Assembly: GCA_951213105.1 (NCBI GenBank)
Contig: OX578153.1
Location: 50,864,539-50,928,538 of the forward strand
Source: Amaurobius ferox
Taxonomy: Eukaryota; Arthropoda; Arachnida; Araneae; Amaurobiidae
Direction of reading: 5' to 3'
DNA: 64,000 nt
Shown: piece by piece, positions 10,862-23,044 of the stretch
Layout of the letters: each line of letters begins with the position of its first letter
How positions within the stretch are numbered: position 1 is the stretch's first letter
Translations under genes and position numbers: made by a program
Notes under the pieces: model-generated
Databases searched by the model: none
What the model was told of the DNA's origin: nothing
Seen by the model: only the letters and a program-made list of their open reading frames with translations

Positions 10862-10987
10862 AATAGCTTTATCAGGACCTTTTTTTATACTTTGTCTAAA
10901 TATAATAGCCTTATCAGGACCTTTTTTTATACTTTGCCTAAATATAATAGCCTTATCAGGACCTTTTTTTATACTTTGCCTACATAG
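10862..10987 (+). repeat. Three-copy 42-bp repeat within element 1
   Basis: Units start at 10862, 10904 and 10946. Each holds TTATCAGGACC, a T run and TATACTTTGCCTAAATA. The copies are almost identical. They sit just inside the right subterminal palindromes. Confidence 0.9.
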
Positions 10988-11145
10988 CATTTGTCATTGT
11001 ATAAAATGCCTAGGTATTGTATGCAATGCCTAGGAAAAGTATGTAATAATTCTCATATTACATACTTTGCCTAAAAACGTCTGGCATTATATACAATGCC
11101 TAGGGATTCTGTAGAATGCCGGCATTTCATACTTTGCCGGTAACA
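10988..11145 (+). repeat. Right TIR and subterminal palindromes of element 1
   Basis: Contains tandem and inverted copies of GTATGCAATGCCTAGG and TACATACTTTGCCTA, then the right TIR (about 11084-11145) ending CCGGTAACA. It is followed by the TTAAA duplication. Confidence 0.75.
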
Positions 11146-11150
11146 TTAAA

Positions 11151-13103
11151 TACTAATTACTCTCAGGATTGAAAAAATCCATTGAGCAAGCATATCGAAA
11201 TTCGACAATTTTTTGGTTCAGCAGAATGGCAGAAATTTTTATAACAGCAATTATAAATGTGTAAAAAGATCAGAAAAAGTCTATGAAAGACCATAGGGAA
11301 AATTGTCATTTTCCCCCATAAAGTATACATCTAAAGATCTTAAATAGAATATTTACATTTTTCAGCTGTGTAAAACTATTCTCTCCATATAGTATATTGT
11401 CTCTATCATTCTAGGATAACTACATGAAGCACTGTGGGGTTAAACCCCACACCTGTTGTCAATTAACAAGTCTTATGGCAGCCATGAATGGCTTTTAGGT
11501 AAGTCAGTTATTAATTGCTGTTAATCTCTTACTGTGTCTAATTTATAAATTAAATTTTCTCGTAGTATTAAGCTTTCAGTTGTGAAGGAAATAACATAGT
11601 ATAATATAGGGTCCGATACTATCTAGTGTTCCAACTATCCACTTGGGAACATATTTCTCTGGATAAGGGTGGATGGGCTACTGTAATTTAAAATTTTAAA
11701 TTACTTCAATTTATATTTTATAAACAAAATCATATTTTGGTTAGTTTTGTTCTTTTTCACATTCATTTGTCCTGGCTTTACAATGTTATGGACTGTTATT
11801 TAACATCACTAGGTGTGATGGCAGAAAATTACTAACCGCAGTTGTTTCTACTAATACAAAGAGTTTACCAGTCATATTCGAAAGTTGTTAGCCATCTGTT
11901 TAGTAACATACGACATAATTTAATCTGTAAAAGGTAGTAATTCAGACATGTGTATAGAAAATATGAAAATCCAAAAAGAATGATAAGTTTTTTATTATTT
12001 TCAAAAGCTACTTGGTGACTTCTGTACAGAACAATGTGGCTTATGTGAAAAATACAAATTATACCTCTTGAGCATAAGAACAAGAAATAAATAACTGCCC
12101 CGAGAGATGTAACCTCACGTGAAATTTAAAATCCGACTAATTTTCACAATCAAATAAGGGTCTCACACTTTATTCCATGGTTTACCTGAAAAAACATGCA
12201 ATTTACCAAACCATTGAACAAGCTAAAAATAAAAAAGGAAATTTGTTAACAAATAGAAAAATCCAGATCACAAATAAATAAAACAGAAAATACTCACCAC
12301 CTATTTTAACGCCAGACAAAAAGAAATAAGGAAATAGTTGCTTATCACATTTATTTTTCAATTTATATTTAATGCAATTGATAGGAAAACAAAGGTGAAA
12401 TTTTGGAAATGCAGTTTCTCACATGAAATTTACAAAATGTAATTAACCATGGATGGATATTGAAGAAAAAAGATGATTTTTACATGACAAATGAATTAGC
12501 ATGAGTATTACACCTTACATGAAATTTTAAAGAAACATGTGCAACAGTAGAATAAGATTGCACCATACATTATTACTTGTATCTCGCAGATATATATATA
12601 TACTACATGTTATGGTCAATTCAATTAATCGGTTATTATTAATAATAACTAGCTATTATTAATACTAACCAAATAAATCAGTTAAAGTGAATAATTTATG
12701 AGAATTTATCACATGAACCAGTTATTAATAATTTCCAATAAAGTTTGGTCAATGTAATATTTTTCAACGCATTTGTAATGTAATTTGTTTGCAATTTTTT
12801 GTCACTGGTGTTTGGGTGTAATGTAATTTGTTTGTTGTAATAAGTAATGAATGTATCTTATAAATAACTTTAATCATTATTATAAAACATTTTTTACATT
12901 GACCAAATTTCATTGCTAACTAAACTGTTGACGTATGTAATTTCATGCACTTCCTATCACATGACATAAAAATTACATTAGAGATGGGGTTTCAATAAAT
13001 TGTGCTTAATTAATCACAATGACCAAACTTCATTGGTAATTATTGATATTTACTGGTAAATGTGATTAATATGCAATATTTATCTAACATATATATATAT
13101 ATA
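11151..13103. other. AT-rich DNA, no gene seen
   Basis: No protein-like frames and no repeat shared with other parts of the window were found. Short TA runs lie near 12590 and 13090-13105; the second is the insertion site of the mariner. Confidence 0.4.
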
Positions 13104-13266
13104 TACAAAGTAGGATCAAAAAGTTCATAGACTGTGCTGGTATCTCCAACCCTGATTGGAGGAGAGGGGTATTATTTTACTGTGGCGTAGAGGCACATGT
13201 GATGCGAGATATGAAAAGGAAGAAGCAGGTCCCCAGTGTAGGGTTTTCCCAGACAATGCGTGTGAG

Positions 13267-13470
13267 TGAACTTCTTCTTCTTCGGCCCCTAACCGTCCGA
13301 CCTACCAGATAGGTGTAAGGTATCTGATTGGACGGCCGGGAAGTGCCACCCAATTTAGACCGGAACCCAGTGGGGGAGGCATCCACAGGGACCGTACCCT
13401 CCTTCCCCTACCACCAACCTCTCGGAACGACTTACGGACCCACATGTTTAACGTGATCGTACTCCGCGTG
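13267..13470 (-). repeat. SINE copy with (GAA)n tail, inserted in the mariner
   Basis: A minus-strand copy of the SINE body, 5'-truncated in the GCGGAGTACGATCACG segment. Its 3' tail differs from the other copies: after CGGACGG it reads TTAGGGGCCGAAGAAG, not GTCTGGGTTTCAAC. A short GTGAAC at both sides may be the target duplication, but this is weak. The SINE is younger than the mariner it splits. Confidence 0.85.
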
Positions 13471-13479
13471 AACGAGAGC

Positions 13480-14353
13480 AATGTGTCATATGAAGATGTT
13501 TTCATAGCACTCCCGATTCATGGCCGTCCATGAATCCATAAAAGACAATCCGCAGACAGGGCGGCTTTCAACATCAATTACAGAGGACAACATTTGAAAG
13601 TTGGCTGAAATTGTGCATGTCAACCGACGTCAAACCATCAACATCATAGCTGAAAAAGCTGGAATTTTATACGGGAACTGCGAAGCTGTCCTGATGGACA
13701 AACTGAACATGCATCGTGTGTGTCAAAACATTGTACCAAAAATACTAACCGAAGATCAGTGTGATAAGCTCATGCAGATCTATGGAGAACTGATTGATGT
13801 TGTTGACAAGGATCCAACATTCCTTTCAAAAATTATCAGTGATGAGATGTGGTATTTCTTGTATGACCCACAAATGACACAGCAGTCCTCACAGTGGAAA
13901 TCACCATCTTCGCCGAAGTCAAAAAAGTTCTGTTTGGACCGTTCAAAGGAGAAGGTAAAGCTGGAAATGTTTTTTGACCAGAAGGGCTTTGTGTATTACG
14001 TATTACGAGTTTATAACGGAAGGGGCAACAGTGAACAAGGAGATGTACACACAGATCCTGCTCGTCTCTGTGATGCTATCCGCAGGAAAAGCCCAGAACT
14101 CTGGAAAAGCAGGGATTGGGTGTTGCAACATGACAATTCCCCTGCTCATTGGCCTTTCATGGTGCGGTCCGCACTGGCCAAACATGGAACTTCAACCCTT
14201 CCACATCCTCCCTACTCACCCGATCTCGCTCCATGCGATTCTTGCGTGTTCCCCCGTTTTAAAAATGAACTCAAAAGTTGCCGTTTCAAAAATGCATCTG
14301 AGGAAACTGCGCTAGCCGCTCCGTCCAAAGGCTGTCAAAGACCAAAGGCTTAA
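13480..14353 (+). pseudogene. Mariner (D34D) transposase pseudogene
   Basis: The frame after the SINE encodes the helix-turn-helix region (NRRQTINIIAEKAG), then ISDEMWYFLYDPQ with the first catalytic Asp. The QQSSQWKSPSSPK segment typical of mariner transposases follows, then LQHDNSPAH with the second Asp and YSPDLAPCD with the third, 34 residues after the second. Two compensating frameshifts near 13995 and 14050 place EFITEGATVNKEMY in another frame, and a TGA interrupts the N-terminal part near 13594. The N-terminal third before the SINE is not recognisable. The C-terminus is truncated or shifted after KNASEETA. No active product is possible. Confidence 0.9.
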
Positions 14354-14570
14354 AGGAATGTTTTCAGCAACTGTACTCGTGTTGGCAGAAGTGCATAGCT
14401 GCAGAGGGGGAGTACTTAATAGGTGGTTGTGTGTAACACATGATATCAATTGTTACTAAATTATTAAATAATATAAATTGTTAAAAAATTAATAAATATC
14501 CAAAAGTAAAACACAATGAATCATATCCATCAAGTAAGCCAGTCTCCGAATTTTTTGATCCTACCTTGTA

Positions 14571-15839
14571 TATATATTTTTGCTTTTATGCTAGGACACA
14601 TTATGGCAGAACTAATCGTAAGTGTACGATATTCATATGATAAACTTATGAATGTTGAGATTATCTAATTAAAAATTTACTGGATACTGCCAAACATTAA
14701 AACATGGCTGTATTGTTATTAAACCAATATTCATAATTTTTAGGCAATCTTTGTTAAAAAATTAGTATATCCAGTTACTGTATAAGCTGAGAATTTTTGT
14801 AATTTTTTTCACTATTAAAGTAGCGGCATCAACTTATAATTTAAAGTCAATTTTAAAAATTAGCTCACTAAAAAAAGAGAAATAAATGCCCAAAACACCT
14901 TTTTCAGCAGTTGCAAATAATTTTTCATTTCGTCCTGCCTGATCTCACACAGTCATCCATCAGTATTCAAACATCTCACAATGCTACAAAAATTCTCAAA
15001 TTTCACCTCACACAGAGTTTGCTAAAATATATACAAATTACGCATCTGGTATGCATCCAAATACATGTTTACTTTCCAAAATTTTACTAATGGGTAAAAA
15101 TTGTATTGTTATTTTTTATGCTGAATTGTATATTTTCTCTCATTTTTGTGTTTCATTTTCTGCATATGTAGGATGTAAATTCCTACATACAAGCTGCTAC
15201 AAGTAACTAAAGAGCAACTATTTTTCATACAAGACAAATATTTTAATATTGAGTACTGCCAAAAAGTGACTAATTTTACACAAGTGACTTTTTTATTTTA
15301 TTTTGATGACTTTTTAAAAATAATTAGGCAAAATTCGAATTTAGTTTTCTCATTTATGTTTCAAATTTATTTGCATAATATAGCGTTTTTACGTGAAACT
15401 TTCGGTTCCAGTGACAATATTTTAGGGGTTCCGGGATGTTATAGTTTCATGTAAATTTTCTTAATTGAAAATTTGTGTAAAATTTGAATGCATACTTTCG
15501 ACCACATTTACCTTTTTCTCATTTTGAGTGTCCACCATCAAATTTAATTTCAAAATGGTTCCATGGTGAAAAAAGTTTGGAAAACCCTGATATAATAGAA
15601 TCATCGCTCACTTTCAGACATCATGTGAGACATAACAGGATTCAACCATTTAAAACATTGATTTAAATTTCAACCATTGATTTAAATTCAGTGTCATTTA
15701 GAAAGTACTATGTTCGCTCCTCAACTGCTGAGAAAGCAGTTCTGTAATGGAATATGAAAGTATGTGTATTATTTCAGAATTAAATATATTTTTTAGTTTC
15801 TAAACATATGAAATAAATGTTTCCCAACTTATAGTTTAA
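14571..15839. other. AT-rich DNA, no feature seen
   Basis: No gene, shared repeat or RNA is recognised. Confidence 0.4.
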
Positions 15840-16345
15840 CGCTAAACGCAAAAATTTGCATTTTTAATATTAGTGCTCAAATTTTTGCAATTTTTATGAA
15901 GTAATGCTAAAATTGCCTATTTTTAGAAAAGCATTTAAAAAGTAAATTTGATTTCGATTAAAGAATCTGTACCTCCATAATTTTTACAAAATAATACAAA
16001 CATCTGTTATTTTTATAGAAGAACACTAAAATTTGTAATTTTTATATGATTTTTATGAAATAACGCTAAAATTTAAATTTATGGTTTTATACCAAAGCAT
16101 TAAAATTTGTGATTTTTATGAAAGACCCCAAACATCCGGTGATTCCATAAAGGAATGCTAAAATTTGCACTTTTTACGAAAGAAAATGCTAAAATTCACA
16201 ATTTTTGAAATTTGGGTGTTAAAATTTCGGATTATATATAAAAAGCACTAAAATTTCTGATTTTTTAAAAGAAAGTGCCCAAAAAATTTTCAAATTACTA
16301 AGAAAAAAAATACTAAAATTTACATTTTTATGAAAATTTGGGATT
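15840..16345 (+). repeat. Highly degenerate ~45-bp tandem repeat
   Basis: A core close to GCTAAAATTTGCATTTTTATGAAA recurs roughly ten to twelve times at irregular spacing, with copies separated by AAAGNA-type linkers. It is an old, decayed satellite-like tract. A (TA)n run lies nearby at 16555-16575. Confidence 0.6.
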
Positions 16346-16875
16346 TGTATAAAACTGAATTTTTAGTATTTTTATCACTGATGTTATTTTAATGTATGCT
16401 ACTATAATAGCAACTAAAATGACATGATCTGCTAACTAAATTAGCTGCTATTTATAGCTACTATTTTTATTGCATTCTCTTTGTGGCAGCCCTGTAATTT
16501 TTTTCCTGTTTGCCCAGCCAGTAATCAATTTTTAACACACTCTGTTGTAAAAAAAAAAATATATATATATATATTGATCCATAAAGAAATTGAGCTATAA
16601 CTGCAAAACTCTGCATGCAAATAATCAAATTGTCAATGCCAGTGGTGTTATAGGGCTCATACAACGTGTATGACAACAATGCTTTGAGCAGCCTTTGAAA
16701 TGACCGGTATTCTCACTCATGGGCGATTAGAACTGGATTTTCTGCTTTAATACTGAACATTCTGTACAATGATGCCTTTGAGACTTACTCTACTGTGCTA
16801 TGAATAATTGTCAGATTTAGAGAGAGGTTGCGTCATAGACCTGAGGGAAGTTTCTAATTGTGCTCTCTAATAAAT
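16346..16875. other. AT-rich DNA, no gene seen
   Basis: Nothing beyond the (TA)n run at about 16555-16575. Confidence 0.4.
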
Positions 16876-17900
16876 TGTTCCTCTAATTGTGCTATAATCC
16901 AATCTGGTGGCTCATTTGTATGTCAACAATATTTTGCTGCCAATTGTTCTGCATATGCTATCAAGCTGCCCAGGTTCCATTGATCCAGCAAACGTATCAG
17001 TTGCCATCTTGGTCGTAGTGATATGATACTTGCTCAGTGTTGACAGCAATGGATCAGAAAAGCACATGTAACCAACACAGAAGTTCAGAATGTCCCAGAC
17101 AAACAACTGCTCGAGAGGATCGTACAGCCAGTAGAGAAGCCACGTCCACGCCAATGACACTGCTATCAACCATTCAAAAGGCATTGGCCATCCTACATGG
17201 GATTAGATGTCGATGTCCATAAAGATGCCTACCACTAACCTCTCAGCATAGATAGAACCCTCTGGATTGGTGTTGAGCTCAGTCAACCATTACAGGGTTT
17301 GATTGGAAGTATGATATATTTAACGAATGTCATTTTTCCCTCAGTGCTCATGACCGCTGCATATGTGTGTGTAGGAGGGATGGCCAGTGTTCTGATACTG
17401 CATTTGTTTTCAAGCAGCACACAGCCATCAGACTTGGTGGGACAATATAGGGAGCCATCTCATGAGATAGCCGATCTCCTGTAATTGTGCTATAAGCCAA
17501 TCTGGCGGCTCATTTGTACGTCAATAATATTCTGCTGCCAATTGTTCTGCATATGATATCAAGCTGCCCAGGTTCCATTTACCAATAGGACAACTTTTGA
17601 CCACATACTGCATAACTTTCGCAATAATGCCTTTGAGAATTTAATATCCTCTCATGGTCATCCGGGTTCCCAGACCTATCACCAATAGAACACTTCTGGG
17701 ACTTACTGGGATGACAATTGCAGCCTTCTCATAATACCACTAAATTAGCTAACCAGTTACAACATTTGTGGGAAAATTTTCTGCAGAGGAACACATAAGC
17801 AACTTAATTGACTATGCCGTAACAAATACTGGCTTGTATATCTCCCAGTAGAAGATTTACCACTTACTGAAATGTTATCTTCTTGTTGCCACAATTTCTT
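16876..17900 (+). pseudogene. Tc1-like transposase relic with an internal duplication
   Basis: Around 17335-17440 the plus strand reads HFSLSAHDRC, then VCRRDGQC and FKQHTAIRLGG, the pattern of Tc1-type transposases after the second catalytic Asp. At 17672-17760 it reads DLSPIEHFWDLLG and, after a stop, NTTKLANQLQHLWENF, the usual region of the catalytic Glu. Stops and frameshifts are frequent. A ~100-base segment at 16878-16980 is repeated at 17480-17580 (landmark TTGTTCTGCATATG), so the relic is rearranged. Terminal repeats are not recognised. Identification rests on order and spacing of weak motifs. Confidence 0.6.
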
Positions 17901-19240
17901 AATAAAATGTGTTTTTGCTCTCAAGTTTTAAACATCTACTCAAATGATACATTTTTGAAACACTGTATTTGTTTAAGTAACAGTAAAGTAATGAGCATTC
18001 ACTCTTGCATAGTTAGTCCTAATTTATAACTATAGATGTTGTGATTGTGATATCACCACATCCATTCATCCATCATTCAATGCTTTGATGTGGTTGGATG
18101 TTTTTGGAGAAGAGAAGCATAGATGAAAATTTTGAAACTGGTAATTGTGAAAACAGAGACCAATTGCATAAAAGTATTCTCTCCTGCTTACTGCAGCACC
18201 ATGAAACCATTGTTTTGTGGGTGATATTTTCACAAGCAAATCGAAAGCAATCATACACTAAGACATCTTCTGACACAACCTACTAAACAACCTCACACAG
18301 CCTAAACCTGAACAAACCATGTGGTTACCTTTCATTATTAACAATGCCCTCATAACCATGTGATTTGATTGGTAGTGATAGTTTAGCATTCACACATCTG
18401 GCATAGTTTGTACAGTTTTTTTAATTTTTATTAGGCTTATGCAAGTTTACTGTTTTGGTCAAATTTTTTACAGTAGAATTACGCACTTGGCTAGGCTAAT
18501 ACACTGATTGGATTATATTAAGAAATATACAGTAGTTAATAAAGATACAGCAAATAGTTATTTAGCCAAATACTGAATTTATTATCTGAAAGAGATCTAT
18601 AATAAGCAAATCATATGCAATCCTTCAGTATTTTGCATTATAATATATGCATTAATAACTTTAAAATGCCCAGCTTTAACAAATTTTAATTTGTCTTTGG
18701 CATGTTTATACTGAACAAAAATATTCGGTCTAAAAATAGTCAAATGCCTTATTAGAAGGTACTCGGAATATTATTAGTGAAGCTTTTTTAATTTTTAATA
18801 GCCTTGTAATATCCATGGTAAAGACGCACACATTTGTACAATTTATAAATGTAATTCTACATGAATACAATAACATCAAGATGTAGAAAATAAATATATT
18901 TTATCTAAATAATTAAAATGCAAATATAAACAGAAAAAAATTGTATATATGTTGAACTCCAACTATGTGAGAAAATTTTGCTAAATTTTTCTATTCTACC
19001 GAATGAAATTTAAAGTTATTTTCAAAATGAGATACTTAGTTTTACAAGCACAATTATTCTTTTAAGATCTGAATATATATCTTGAGAAAAATCTTTGATG
19101 TTTAAATGAACAATACTCAAACCTATTTCTCACATGTATAATTAACTGGGTAATAATATCTCTAACATGTGCAATTGCTTCATTTTTAAAGATACTTATG
19201 ATTTTGTTAATTTTTCAGAAATATTCTGAAAGTAACATGA
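17901..19240. other. AT-rich DNA, no feature seen
   Basis: No supported gene. Opposing short open frames at 18066-18286 overlap on both strands and have no motif. Confidence 0.4.
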
Positions 19241-19249
19241 TAAAGATGA

Positions 19250-19875
19250 TGGTGGAGCCATGGAACTTCAAATTATCATACGGAGCTTGGGGTATGGCAA
19301 AGTGTGCTGTCGATGGATCCTGTGAGCTGTCAATATTGATCAGAGAGACTACTATATAGTAGTCTGATTACAACAATTGCTGTGTTTCAACATGGAAAGC
19401 AACACATTCTTGGAGTTCATTGTAGCTGATGATGAAATTTGGTGCATAGCATTGTTACAAACCATGCAATGGCAGCATCTGACCTCTTCACATCCAAAGA
19501 AATTCAATAGGATGCTTATAAAGAGATGGTGACAGTTTGACCACCATGATGTTGCAAATGACATGTGTTGGGCACCCACTTCTTGTGCAGAACAGATTAC
19601 AACCCCTTTTTAAAGGGAGACTGAAGCAAGCGTATAGTCCAGATCTCTCTCCTTGCAATTTTCACTTCTTCAGTTCGTTGAAAAGGACATTGCTTCCAGT
19701 TGGATGATGACATGAAGCATGCTGTATTGAAAATGTTGAATACAGCAGATTTTTATTGCCACGGTATCTCCAACCGTACTTGTCAATGAGACAATGATCT
19801 TAAAATCTATGGAAATTACTTTTAAATATCTTTAACCTACATAAACTTACAAATTCTAAACAAACTTTTTGATCA
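19250..19875 (+). pseudogene. Second mariner-type transposase relic, strongly decayed
   Basis: Two patches are recognisable: VADDEIWC followed by QTMQWQHLTSSHPKKF (about 19425-19510), matching the mariner region after the first Asp, and AYSPDLSPCNFHFF (about 19633-19674), matching the third-Asp region with Asn in place of Asp. The end near 19860, AACTTTTTGATCATTCTT, resembles a mariner TIR, similar to the GATCAAAAAGTT of the 13106 element. No left TIR was found. A perfect 20-base palindrome lies at 19346-19365. Confidence 0.6.
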
Positions 19876-22208
19876 TTCTTTAAAACTAAAGAATATATGG
19901 TTTGCTACTCTTCTTAAAGTATATTTTTGAATAAAAGTTATTTCTCTTTTTCAAACATATTTTAGATGTTTCTCAATTTTAGTATAAGTTTTGTGATATT
20001 TTAAAATAAAGTATCTGTTTCAGAGGCTTGCGTGCAGTTTGAAACATTATTATTTTTACCTTAAATCTCTGACATTAATTGCTATAATTTTCATGTATAC
20101 TACATGTACACATGAGTGAAAAATTAAAGTTATTAATGTCTGAAGAATTACTTTAATAAAAATGTTAATTTTATTTATTCCAAAATACATTATTTGTTTT
20201 TGCTGAAGCTATTTCATGATGAGAATAAAATACATAGATTCTTTATTAAATTAAGGCAGTCTTTCAATATATCTATGTCTCATAGACAAACAATGTTCTT
20301 TAACTATTGAGTATAATATGTTCTTACAAAATATATCTAAAAAATATGAATCTAACAATTTACGATTCCCAGTATGGTAGCAGTACAGTTAAGTTGTTTG
20401 AATAAAAAAAAGTTGGGAATATCTAATGATATTGACTTCTCCAAAAGTTCCATTGAGTTAGCATTCACAAAAAAAAAATGGCATCATTCCAAAATACAAT
20501 TTATATATGGAAAATAAATCCTCTAATCCAAAATTGAGTTTATGTAATTATCACTTTATGTCATTTTGAATAAAGTTTCCATAAATAAGCATTTTAAGCA
20601 GAGAACAAATGTGTATTTTAATTTTTAGAGTAGATTGTTTTTTCTCATTTTATATACGAAGTAAATATACAAGATTATAGACTATATAACAAGAGATTTG
20701 ATTTTATATTATTCTATTATAAACTGAAAAATTAAGGTAATTTATTTCTGATAAAACTTGTGCTATTTAAAGGGTGTATGTGTGATAAAAGGATTCTTAA
20801 TTGAGTCTCGTTAGTGGACAAACCAAAATATACTGTATGGTTTAAAATAGACAATTGGCAGTTATCAGAAATTTCAATTACATGTAAATAAAAAATATAA
20901 ATAAAATTTGTAAAATATTCTTAAAGTTACTACTCTCATTTATTTTTAAAAAGCTTTTATAATGTCTTTATTTGATAATTGCTGAAACTTTTATGAAATA
21001 CAACTTAAAATTATCTTATTTACAAAGTGAAAATGATACTGATATTTTTTTATTTAGCCTTTTGTTGTTGGGATTATATATTAGGCATTCTATGGCTAAA
21101 TATAGGTCTAACATTGAAGTAAATTTCAATAGCATTGATAACTAAAACGGCTAACCTCAATCTTTCTAGTTCAGAAGTAGATTTTAAAAATGGAACAAGA
21201 GAAAGACGAAAACATTCATATACTGGTGTAGTTTCAGGAGGTCAAGTCTTTACATCGGTGCTTAAGACAGGTATAGAGAGCAAAGGGTGTTGATTATTCA
21301 ACTTCTAAAGTTTTTCTTATTACTTGAAGTGATTTTAGTTAGGTAAATATAATTTAATAAGATTGAAAGGTCCTATATACTCCTAAAATTTTAAATTTGA
21401 AAAAATATATATATATATTGATTTTTCTTTATATGAAAAAGTCAATAGTGTTAACACTAGTATATTAATTCAATTGCATGTGAATAATTTTTAATTTAAA
21501 ATGTGGAATAATATATATGTTCCTACAAGGTAAGGCTTAAATCACCAGCAAGCAAATCAGAGAAATTGAAAAACAATGTGCAAAATTCAGTAACAAATAG
21601 AATATGTAAAGATTTTCCAACAAGAAACAACAAGATAATTTTGTAAATAACGTTTTAAATGTAATTTTTGGTGGAATTTTTTCTTCTAGAATTTGAAATA
21701 TTATTTAACAGAGCATAAAAGTTGTTCTTCTAAATGGTGTTTCTTGCTTAAAAATATTTGCTTATTCTTTACGTTACTCAGTTTACCATGTTACTCGTAC
21801 ATTAAGAGGATATTTTCCTTCCAACTACTGGTTTCAGTTTTTCCCTGCTAGCATATGGAAAATAGTACTAAATGTCTTCTAGTTTTCAGGATTTTCCCCT
21901 ATGTTCTTTGCAAAGTATAAATGCTGAAAAAAGAAAATTTGTGCTTTTTTAAAACATCGATAAATAACTAGAGCAGTGTTTCTAAAATTTTTGTAAATTG
22001 ATGCAGTGCTTAAAAATATTAAAAATGCATCTAGTTACTCTATCGAATTTCTCAACATCTATCCTTGCAAATAACAACGAAAAATCCCCAAAACTGGCAT
22101 AGCCCGATGTTTAATTCCCTCTCCCCCATATGCTAGCATGGACAAACTGAAACAAAAGACTGGAGGAAATATGTAATTTTAATGTCTTAATTTTGGTTAC
22201 ATATTCGC
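19876..22208. other. AT-rich DNA, no gene seen
   Basis: Long featureless stretch with a short (TA)n run near 21405. No transposon or protein signature was recognised. Confidence 0.4.
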
Positions 22209-22556
22209 TTTATTTGCGTTAACTTTCGTTACATTTTCGTTTGTTTGCGTAACCTTTCTCGATACATTTTCGTTTGTTTTGCGTAACCTTTCTCGATACA
22301 TTTTCGTTTGTTTGCGTAACCTTTCTCGATACATTTTCGTTTGTTTTGCGTAACCTTTCTCGATACATTTTCGTTTGTTTTGCGTAACCTTTCTCGATAC
22401 ATTTTCGTTTGTTTTGCGTAACCTTTCTCGATACATTTTCGTTTGTTTTGCGTAACCTTTCTCGATACATTTTCGTTTGTTTTGCGTAACCTTTCTCGAT
22501 ACATTTTCGTTTGTTTTGCGTAACCTTTCTCGATACATTTTCGTTTGTTTTGCGTC
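22209..22556 (+). repeat. 33/34-bp minisatellite, nine full copies
   Basis: GCGTAACCTTTCTCGATACA starts units at 22247, 22281, 22314, 22348, 22382, 22416, 22450, 22484 and 22518. The period is 34 except for one 33-base unit, which lacks one T in the T run. A degenerate unit precedes at about 22209-22246. The copies are almost identical, so amplification is recent. Because 34 is not a multiple of three, all three minus frames stay open with the same rotating peptide (NENVSRKVTQ, NKRKCIEKGYA, KQTKMYRERLR). These frames are not genes. Confidence 0.95.
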
Positions 22557-23036
22557 CGTTCCACACTTATGCACGAAAGCGCTATGGCCTGTTTTAAACT
22601 TTTGTACGTCTTAAGGAAGTGAAATAAAAACCTTCTGTTATGGATGTGTGTTTAATTTTGCTACCTTTGGTAAGGATATTTTTAGGCATACACAGATTTA
22701 GGATTTTTTTGTTCGAGAGTGATAAAATACTTTGGAACACCCGAACAAAATTCTTTGCAATGTATGATATGTCAGTATACAATTGAAAACAATACCACAT
22801 TTTTGCATTTTATTTACTATGACAATATACAATTGAAAAATCACTCGGGTGTTATTGAAACTTTTTTTTGTGGGGAAGGGTATAATCAAGCCTCTCCTAC
22901 CTACCTAGCTCTGCGTTATGTTTTAAGAGTAAAAAGAAATTGTATTTTTGCTTCTAATATTACTTGCTGATTATTTTAGTCAACACGTGGAATTGTGTGT
23001 ATCTACTAAAACTCTTTAAAACTAACAGATGAAGCT
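22557..23036. other. AT-rich DNA, no gene seen
   Basis: No supported feature. Confidence 0.35.
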
Positions 23037-23044
23037 GTTTCATT

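Larger units (their letters stand above)
8446..11145 (+). mobile_element. Ginger-like integrase DNA transposon 1, complete ends, decayed
   Basis: The left end TGTTACCGAAAAAGTTTGAA and the inverted right end (TGTTACCGGCAAAGTATGAA when read inwards) form a TIR of about 62 bp with roughly nine differences. Five-base TTAAA duplications flank the 2.7-kb unit. The termini begin TGTTA, as expected for transposons with retroviral-type integrases (Ginger group). Inside the TIRs are palindromic motifs built on CCTAGGCATTGTATACAATG and CCGGCAAAGTATGAAA, and a 3 x 42-bp repeat lies near the right end. The only gene is an integrase related to KRBA2/SCAND3-type proteins, here a pseudogene. The superfamily name is inferred from integrase type, termini and duplication length. 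Confidence 0.8.
13106..14568 (+). mobile_element. Mariner transposon, complete ends, interrupted by a SINE
   Basis: The left TIR CAAAGTAGGATCAAAAAGTT and the inverted right TIR CAAGGTAGGATCAAAAAATT match at about 25 of 29 positions and are flanked by TA (13104-13105 and 14569-14570). Without the ~200-base SINE the unit is about 1.26 kb, the usual mariner size. The transposase is broken. Confidence 0.9.

Noticed and set aside
22197..22574. Three overlapping 111-125-codon minus frames
   Set aside because: They are the same 34-bp minisatellite read in three frames; the repeat explains all of them.
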